A DNA stretch of 64,000 bases from Gambelia wislizenii (Eukaryota; Chordata; Lepidosauria; Squamata; Crotaphytidae). Below are positions 57,276 to 64,000 of this stretch, one piece after another. Location of the stretch: contig JAUMIR010000005.1 of NCBI GenBank assembly GCA_030847615.1, positions 215,248,645 through 215,312,644 of the forward strand, in the 5' to 3' direction. The position numbers were made by a program, and so were the translations under genes. Positions within the stretch are counted from its first letter, which is position 1; each line of letters opens with the position of its first letter. The notes under the pieces were generated by a model. That model did not search any database. It was not told the DNA's origin and saw only the letters and a list, made by a program, of their open reading frames with translations.

Positions 57276-57420
57276 ACAGTCCTTCAAATAGCCTCGACTC
57301 AAGCCATATAGGGCTTTATAGGTCAAAACCAACACTTTGAATTGTGTCCGGAAATGGACTGGCAGCCAATGGAGCTGTTGCAATAAGGGAGTTGTGTGTT
57401 CCCCTAGCTAGCCTGCTGAA

Positions 57421-59465
57421 TTGCTCTGAAAATGATTTTTTTTTCCAGGTAGCAAAAAGATTCATATTTACCACCATCTTCCACAGGACCAGAATGGGAG
57501 AACAGCTGAAGAACCACCAATATTATGTGACAAGGCAAGGTGGGATGCACTATTCTTGGGCTTTAAAGCTGCTTCCCTTCCCTCATGTGATAAGGCTTTA
57601 AGAGGGCAGGAGAAGAGCTTGGTAAAGTGGAACAACAGGTAGACAACCAACTCCTAGATAAGCAACTAACTCCTAAATTAATATTTTCAAGGTCATGTCT
57701 GTTGAGATAGCCTGTTTTTTAATAACCACAGTTCCAAGACACTGAAATCCAGACTGTGAATCAAAAGTGACTAGAGGTATATGCACTTTGGTATGATTTT
57801 ACTTTTGAATTAGATCAATTAATTTTACTTAATTAAAATCTGTCTGTACCATCTTCAGTCATCAACATTCCTCAAAACACCAGAAAGAAAGGTTTAATCG
57901 GGTCTGGGTTATTCATTTCTTCAGAGGACCTCTAAGCAATTCCATGTTCTACTTCATTCTGCAAGGCCTCACAAATCTTCAAACAGCCAAGAGACAGAGA
58001 AGCCGGATAAAATGGAGGTTCTGTTACCTGGTAAGGAGAGCAGAAGGAAACCTTGACTGAGCAATAGGGCATGGGGAAAGACCAGTGAGAAAGAAAAAGA
58101 ATGAAGGGGTAAATTAAAGAGAAAGAGCACCAAGATGGGACTGAAATCCTTGTGATGGTGGGTATGTATGATAGTTTAGTTTGTACAACAGCTGGATCTC
58201 AGCCCTACCATCAGGCAGAGTGAGATAACTGCCTGGGGCAGCAGATGCTATGGAGCACTGAACACAGACCCTTGGCTGTTCTTTCTGAATCCCTTGGATA
58301 ATCCCATATCTGGAATGTAGAGCTATATCCCCTAAACTAGCTGCTGCCCTCAAGGGTGGTGGAGAATTCTATTCTGTTTCAGGTATTGAACTAACAGTCC
58401 AGACAGTTTCCAAATGTTTTATGGAGGAAGTACCAATCTTGGATTTTACTTCAGGCAGCAAAATGTTTGGGACTGTCCTGACCAGCCCCATGACATAAAG
58501 ATAAAGTAAAGATATCTTTGTGCCTTGGACAAACCCATTTAGCCATTAAGTTAGTCATTTTCCTCTTGTTCTATAAAACACCCTAGGTAAATTTGTTAGG
58601 CAAAAAACAACCGCTGTTTCTTGTCCTTTCTAGAGTAGTAAAATGGTCTTCACAGTCTTTCTAACTCACTGCAGAATGACAGTACTGAATTATCATCCAT
58701 ATGACTTCTGTTTCCTGCTTTTTATAAAGATGGCAAAGCAGAGACCGTAAATGCAAACCACCACCAATTACTGAGCCTGTCAGGATTTAGCAACAGATAA
58801 AATTAATTCCAAATTTTAAACAATCTGTAGAAAACTGAACACAATTATGTAAGAAATTAAGTTATACAGTTGCCATGACCTTTAATCAATCATCCTACTG
58901 TTAATGTTAATTTTGTGATCTAAAAATCATAGTTCTATTTGCATTTTAATGGTTCTTAAATGAGTGTCATCAAGAAGAAATAAAGGCAGCCTAGCCTTTG
59001 GATGCCAAATTCTTCCTCCTTAATGTGATGCAAGAGATTAGGAAACTCAGCTCAGAAAAGGTTTTTGTTTCAACCTGCAGCAGACATATGGAGCCAGCTC
59101 CACAAAGGGAAAAATAAAGCCATTCTATGCAAAATATCATGGTTGTGCAGTTATTATAAATAAACCAGAATTGCAAAAAGAGAGGATTCTATAATGGCAT
59201 CATCATTACCCACATGCTAACACAAAAACTACAGCATAACTTTTTAATGACTTTTTGCTTGAATATACCTTTCAAAGTACGGATATAATCCAGAGAAAGT
59301 TAGAGGCATTCAAGCTTTGTAGATTTCTCAGAGCTTGTGAAAGTTACATTTTTATTACAACTCAAAGAATCCCATAGCCAGGGTAAGCCTCTCAAGATCA
59401 TGCTGGCAGAATGATCCTGCAAGTTATAATCCCAAAAATGGACTTTTCTGAGCTCTAATTTTTTC
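57421..59465. other. No recognisable gene (about 2 kb)
   Basis: Non-coding AT-rich DNA. A segment at 58195-58260 resembles the short unclassified repeat near 4580-4625. Nothing else supported. Confidence 0.45.
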
Positions 59466-59705
59466 AATGGGCATGGCTGTCATACTTTAGAGATATCATG
59501 AGAGGACCTGACCCACTGAAAAAGACAATAACACTTGCTAAAGTGGCAGGCAGTAAGAAAAGAGGGAGACCATACTGTTGATGGATTGATTTAATCAAGG
59601 AAGCCATAACCCTGAGTTTGCAAGACCTGAGCCAGATAATTGATGACTGGTGATCTTGGAGGTCTCTCATTCATAGAGTCACGCTAAGTCAAAATTGACT
59701 TGACA
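59466..59705 (+). mobile_element. RTE/BovB-like LINE 3' fragment
   Basis: The plus strand encodes, with few breaks, MRGPDPLKKTI, then GSKKRGRPYC and WIDLIKEAITLSLQDLSQ, close in layout to the BovB ORF C-terminus. Then comes CATAGAGTCACGCTAAGTC and TTGACTTGACAGCAAATAAC, the 3' end shared with the SINE tails in this window. 5'-truncated. Confidence 0.75.
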
Positions 59706-59789
59706 GCAAATAACAATGTCTTACTTTCTCTGGATTACATGAAATGTTGGAAGGATTCTTAAGTTCTCTTTCTTGGCCAAGAGCTTCTG

Positions 59790-61070
59790 CCTGTCAGAAG
59801 CTTACAAGAGATGGGGCCAGCCTAACTTCCTTGGGTAGGGAGTTCCAGAGTTGAGGTGCTGCTACAGAGAAAGCCCTGTTACATGTACCCATCAACTTAA
59901 CTTCATGAGGTGTTGGGAAATGCAACAGGGGCTCACATTTCTGGCAGGCTCATATGGGAGGAGGTGATCTTTTAGATATCTTGGCCCCAAGTCATTTAGG
60001 GCTTTGTAGGTCAACACCAGCATCTTGAATTGAGCTCAGAAGCAAATTGGAAAGTATTGTAGCACTTGCAGGACTGGTGTTATATGGTCTCTAAAATACT
60101 TACCTGACACCAGTCTCGCTACTGCATGTTGCACTAGCTGTAGCTTCCAAACACTTTTCAAGGGCAGCTCCACATAGAGTGTATCACAGTGGTCTAATCA
60201 AGAGATAACTAAGGCATGAACTATTGGGACCAGATCTGCCTTCCCCAAGAAAGGGCACAGCAGGCACACCAGCCAAAACTGAGCAAAGGTGCTCCTGGTC
60301 ACTGCAGCAACTTGGCTTTCCAGGAGAAGCACTGGGTCCAAGAGCACCCCAAAACTACAAACCTGATAATTCAGATGGAAAGCAATTTCATCCAGAACAG
60401 ACTGTAGTCTCAATCCCAGGATGTTTTTTCCTACTGACCAGCAGCACTTCCATCTTCTCTGGATTAAGCCTCAGTCTGTTCACCTGCATCCAGTCCTTTA
60501 CTCTATCCAGATAACAATTCAGCCTCTTTGGCATCAGTTATAAAGGAGAGACAGAGCTGGGTATCATCAACATACTGATGACACTCAACCCCATAGCTCT
60601 GGATCTCTCCCAGCAGCTTTGTGTAGATGTTGAAAAGCATAGGGGACAGTATTGACCCCTGTGGTGCCCCAAAGCCTAATGGACAAAAGGTCCCCCAGCA
60701 CCATCCTCTGGGAACATTCAGCCAAGAATGATAGGAACCACTGCAAAGCAATGCCCCAAGTCCCATATCAGCCAGATGACCAGAAGCATGCCATGATCGA
60801 TGATGGTATCAAATGCCACTGAAAGATCCAGGAGGACCAATAGGGACTCACTCCCCCATCCAACTCCCGGTGTAGGCCATTCACCAAGGCAACCAAGGCT
60901 GTTTCTGTCCCATAATTCTGTCCCAGATTGAAATGGGTCCAAGTAATCTGTTTCATTCAAGAAAGCCTGGAGTTGTGTTACCTCCACTTGCACTAAGGCT
61001 CCCAAGGATATCAGAAAGGGGAAATGAGAGACTGGCTGATAGTTACCTAGGGAGGTGGGTAACACAAATG
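59790..61070 (-). mobile_element. Older L2-type LINE, 5'-truncated
   Basis: On the minus strand it runs from NYQPVSHFPFL (about 61043) through FLNETDYLDPFQSG, LLDLSVAFDTI, PQGSILSPMLFNIYTK and YVDDTQLCL (catalytic VDD near 60570) to SFGVLLDPVLLLE. The C-terminus and UTR are near 59790-60000 (the inverse of AFSVAAPQLWNSLPKE at 59830-59875). Frameshifts are numerous. It is more diverged than the copy at 6135, so from an older wave. Confidence 0.82.
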
Positions 61071-63437
61071 TGTGTTACAATGGAACTGACTTAGTAAATA
61101 CTCTCATATTTCAGTCTACAGGCTGAAGTGGTGGGTTTTGTCTGTATCAGGATGGACAACCAAATTTTCTGTCAAGGACCTTATTTCCATGCAGGTACTC
61201 TGTTACTGGAAAATATATTGGTGATGGATGGAACTGCACCCAGCCATGGGCAGAGAGAGAGTCAAAAGCGGGTTGCTCACCTATTTCCTCTTTCTGCCAC
61301 ATCTTTGCCTCTCCCCCATTTTACCACTTTGTCCTGTGAGATGCCAGGAAGGAAGGAACACTCTTGCCAGAGTGGACTCGACTGGTCACATGAGGGCTTC
61401 AAATTAGGCTAAATAAAACCCAATGGCCATATATATTGCAAGAGTCACAAGTAGTCCACCTCAAATCTACACAAATCTTTCCAGTTACATGTATAAAAGC
61501 ATACTCTTTCTTCCCAAAATGAACCAGTTCAAGGGAAAGTGTTTTTTTTAATGGCATAAAAGCACTGAGACACATACACACTGTGGATCTTTGTGCATTA
61601 GGCTGCTTGCAATAGTAAGGATAATAAACTCTATTGTGCTATCATTAAATAAGCATTAACAGTGCCATATTTCAAAGGCAGAAACCCTTAATATTGTAAC
61701 ACTAATTCAAGCCCTGATTAAATTGGATCCTCATTATCATGTTATTGAGAACTGGATGATTACTTCTTTACTATTTAATAAGGTGAAAATGCTTATTGTA
61801 AGGCTCTTGATGGCATTACTTTCAATTATAATTATTTTGCTTTATTAACATATATACCTAGGTCTCCTGCATGCTGATTTATTTGCATGCAGAGTGCGTA
61901 CCACAGATTAAAATGTTACATTCTTACCAAAACTTCCTTAAGCTCCCTTGGAGAGATACCCTCTATGAATTCTCTTCAGCTAACATAGAAGGTCTTGGAG
62001 TACATGTTCAGAAAGCAAAGTGGTAAAAGCATTTTGCTCACTGAAAGCCTTCAGTAACAGCAAGGAGAAGAAGTTCCAATAATAGCAGGGGGGATGCACC
62101 TACTAGAAGGTAGCCCATGAGCTGGATTCTGAAGTTTCATTTCATAGAAAATTTAATAATCCTGATGAAAGGAAATTGTGCTTGATAAATGACCTGTGTG
62201 TTACCATAAACAATGATGGGTTCATTGTCTAATGAACTGACTTAATTTGAATTCACACAGCAACAGTTCTTTTCTTCCTCCAAGATGAGAACCTCTGCAT
62301 TTTAATTCATCCAGAAAAGTACCCAGGTGGAATGCATTTTAATGGGACTCACTGTCTGAAGCTAATATATCATAGTGCAGAAGAAAAATTATAGCAAATC
62401 GTAGGGAAAAGTGAATTAACATTTTTACATCATGTTACCTGAATTGCATGGGGTCCGTGGGACGCACTCATGTCACTCAAAACATGATATTACACTGGGG
62501 AATTTTAATTAGCTCAAAATATGGCTGCGAGAGACAAGGTAACTATGGGATGTTTACACCTGTGTATACCAGTACTCACTGAAGATACTCCAAACCAAAA
62601 AGTAAAATAAAAATGGTATTTATTGGAAAATAATCACAGAACCACTCACGCATGCACTCATGTTTCAAGCAATCACACAAGGCTAGCAAAGAATTAGGAG
62701 GAAATATTGGAGTAGGGGAGTAGATTTCAGGGATGATGGGCAAAGAATACTCAGGCTGAGGTCACATAGAAAATGGCCAAAGTTACAGCATGGAGAAAAC
62801 TGTGTGAGCTTTGATCATGTTTGGGGAAAATATTTATACTCAATATCGTACCCTTCAAGGGTGTTGAGTAAAGAACAATACTTGAGTGAGTTCCCAAACA
62901 ATGGAAGCTCCAGCTTTGTTAATGCTGTTAATGGCTTGAACATTAAAACTGATAGGTTTGAGGCAGCCGTGCATTGTTGGACAGGCAGAGGTGTGAAGAA
63001 AGTCATTCGAAGGATAATGAGTGTTTTGGTCACTTGTTTGCTTTAGAGTATGACTCATTGCCAGGTGTGTCCAGGGAATATTAGCATATTCCTCCCTAAC
63101 AGCTGTCTGAGGGGGCTTCACTTAATCACGTCCTGGGCATATCTGTTTTTGGAGAAATTCTAAGACAACTTTGCTAGGTCTCTGGTGACCTTTGCCTGAA
63201 CATTCTGGGGTGGACCTACGTGAATGGTCAGTTATTGCCAATTTATGGATTATTGCTAATTTATGAAATATTAGAAGGGAGGGGGTAAGGACATGTAACA
63301 ATCATATTGTTGGTGGTAAGCCTTTTCCTTTTGAAAGAATTAATGTTTTCCCTCAGCTCTTCTAAATTTTAGGAAATGGTCACAATTCAACCAATTGCTG
63401 TAGACTCCAAGGACACTAAGATTCCAAGGACACTAAG
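61071..63437. other. No recognisable gene (about 2.4 kb)
   Basis: Non-coding. Around 62590-62660 an ATTTATTGGAAAATAATCAC segment could be an antisense polyadenylation region of an LTR element, but no second LTR, primer-binding site or gag/pol was found. Frames at 62804-63121 overlap on both strands without domains. Confidence 0.45.
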
Positions 63438-63621
63438 AAAAAGCAGCCAAAATCTTGCCCGTGCAAAATCCAGGAAGTAAACTCCCATTCTTAAAGCACT
63501 AGTAGTCATCGTGCAATAATTATGTGGCGTTGTGTGATAATAAGTGTTATAATGCCATGATGTTCCCACTATCTTCATTCACAGAATTACAGCATTTTTA
63601 GATGGTAGTCTGATAAAGTCC
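63438..63621 (+). mobile_element. Foldback DNA transposon, right-end fragment (GACTA subfamily)
   Basis: The right ~185 bases of the subfamily found at 37707-38337: AGTAAACTCCCATTCTTAAAG, GTGCAATAATTATGTGG, TGTGATAATAAGTG, then TTTTTAGATGGTAGTCTGATAAAGTCC-type end at 63621 (motif split over positions 63593-63621). The left part is missing; no target duplication can be checked. Confidence 0.75.
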
Positions 63622-64000
63622 ATAGACACAGAAAACCTAGATTTAAAAAATAATAATAATCCCACTGAGAAAGAAACTAAACATCTAATAGCAACCTTGG
63701 GGAACTGGGGCTGGAGGTGAGGTAGAGATAAGCTTCATTAACTAAAACAAACAAACTCATAAATAGGTCATTGTTTGGATTAACAAATTAACAAGAAATG
63801 AATTAACAAGAAACAAGAAAACAGAGTATTTAACTGGGGTAAACAAGGCAAAAAGCTGGAAAATTAGAAGTGAAAGACTCAGAGTGATGAAACTCAGTGA
63901 TAATCAACAGGTACACAAACCCTCACCAGAGCTTTTTCAGTGATCTACTACTAACCTACTAACAGAAGTTAAATCTAGAAAACAAAGAAAGAGATGCAGG
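63622..64000. other. No recognisable feature
   Basis: A-rich non-coding DNA to the end of the window, with imperfect AACAAGAAA repeats near 63790-63830. Confidence 0.5.

Larger units (their letters stand above)
56275..57420 (-). mobile_element. L2-type LINE 3' part, split by a SINE and a foldback element
   Basis: The inverse 3' tail lies at 56275-56350: (TTG)n, then TCTATATCCTGCCATTCCCC. The UTR continues to 56490 and 56698-56735. The ORF C-terminus on the minus strand (56735-56960) reads RERVFSMAVPSLWNSLPRE. It is interrupted by the foldback element, and continues at 57276-57390 as the inverse of LHWLPVHF ... TYKALYGL. Older than its two insertions. Confidence 0.8.

Noticed and set aside
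62590..62660. Possible LTR polyadenylation region in antisense, with a similar site near 18830
   Set aside because: No second LTR, target duplication, primer-binding site or internal coding region was seen.

Overview
The window is intergenic or intronic DNA from a vertebrate, most likely a squamate reptile. It shows an autosome-like, CpG-depleted background and many lineages of mobile element side by side: L2- and CR1-type LINEs, RTE/BovB 3' ends, a Penelope-like element (PLE), a single-ORF LINE with a C-terminal zinc finger, tRNA-derived SINEs with BovB-like tails, a 5S rRNA-derived SINE, Tigger/pogo-like MITEs and a dense family of foldback DNA transposons. This mixture is typical of lizards. 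The species call is inference; no host protein-coding gene, tRNA or rRNA gene could be supported. All long reading frames are decayed transposon ORFs or shadows.

Layout. 1-1395: polypyrimidine and CpG-rich block followed by an internally deleted L2. 1440-1770: first foldback element. 6135-10680: an L2 copy split by a foldback element and by an antisense L2, with a third L2 tail-to-tail. 11531-12005 and 14434-15481: two truncated antisense copies of the zinc-finger LINE. 12610-22720: a cluster of foldback elements, including an inverted pair. 22165-26829: three Tigger-like MITEs, one holding a GC-rich minisatellite, and a LINE 3' fragment with a clear 12-bp target duplication. 29143-44011: more foldback copies, SINEs and a PLE. 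46470-50624: a Tigger-like MITE split by a full-length zinc-finger LINE with a 14-bp target duplication. 50805-55445: older repeat split by a PLE, which is split by a nearly complete CR1. 56275-57420: an L2 carrying a 5S-derived SINE and a foldback element. 59466-61070: BovB and L2 remnants. 63438-63621: a last foldback fragment.

The strongest candidate for something undescribed is the foldback family: about 16 copies covering roughly 7 kb. They share termini of consensus GGASWTTWTCAGA, an apparent 3-bp target duplication, subterminal copies of the TCAGA motif and a central hairpin. The arms between differ strongly among subfamilies. One subfamily carries a conserved block with a consensus-like 5' splice donor (CAG/GTAAGTG) and a TCTCGCGAGA promoter-type palindrome, suggesting a retained promoter plus first exon.

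The elements do not act together as a pathway. They record successive insertions: the PLE preceded the CR1 inside it, the Tigger-like MITE preceded its LINE, and the L2 copies preceded the foldback elements and SINEs within them.
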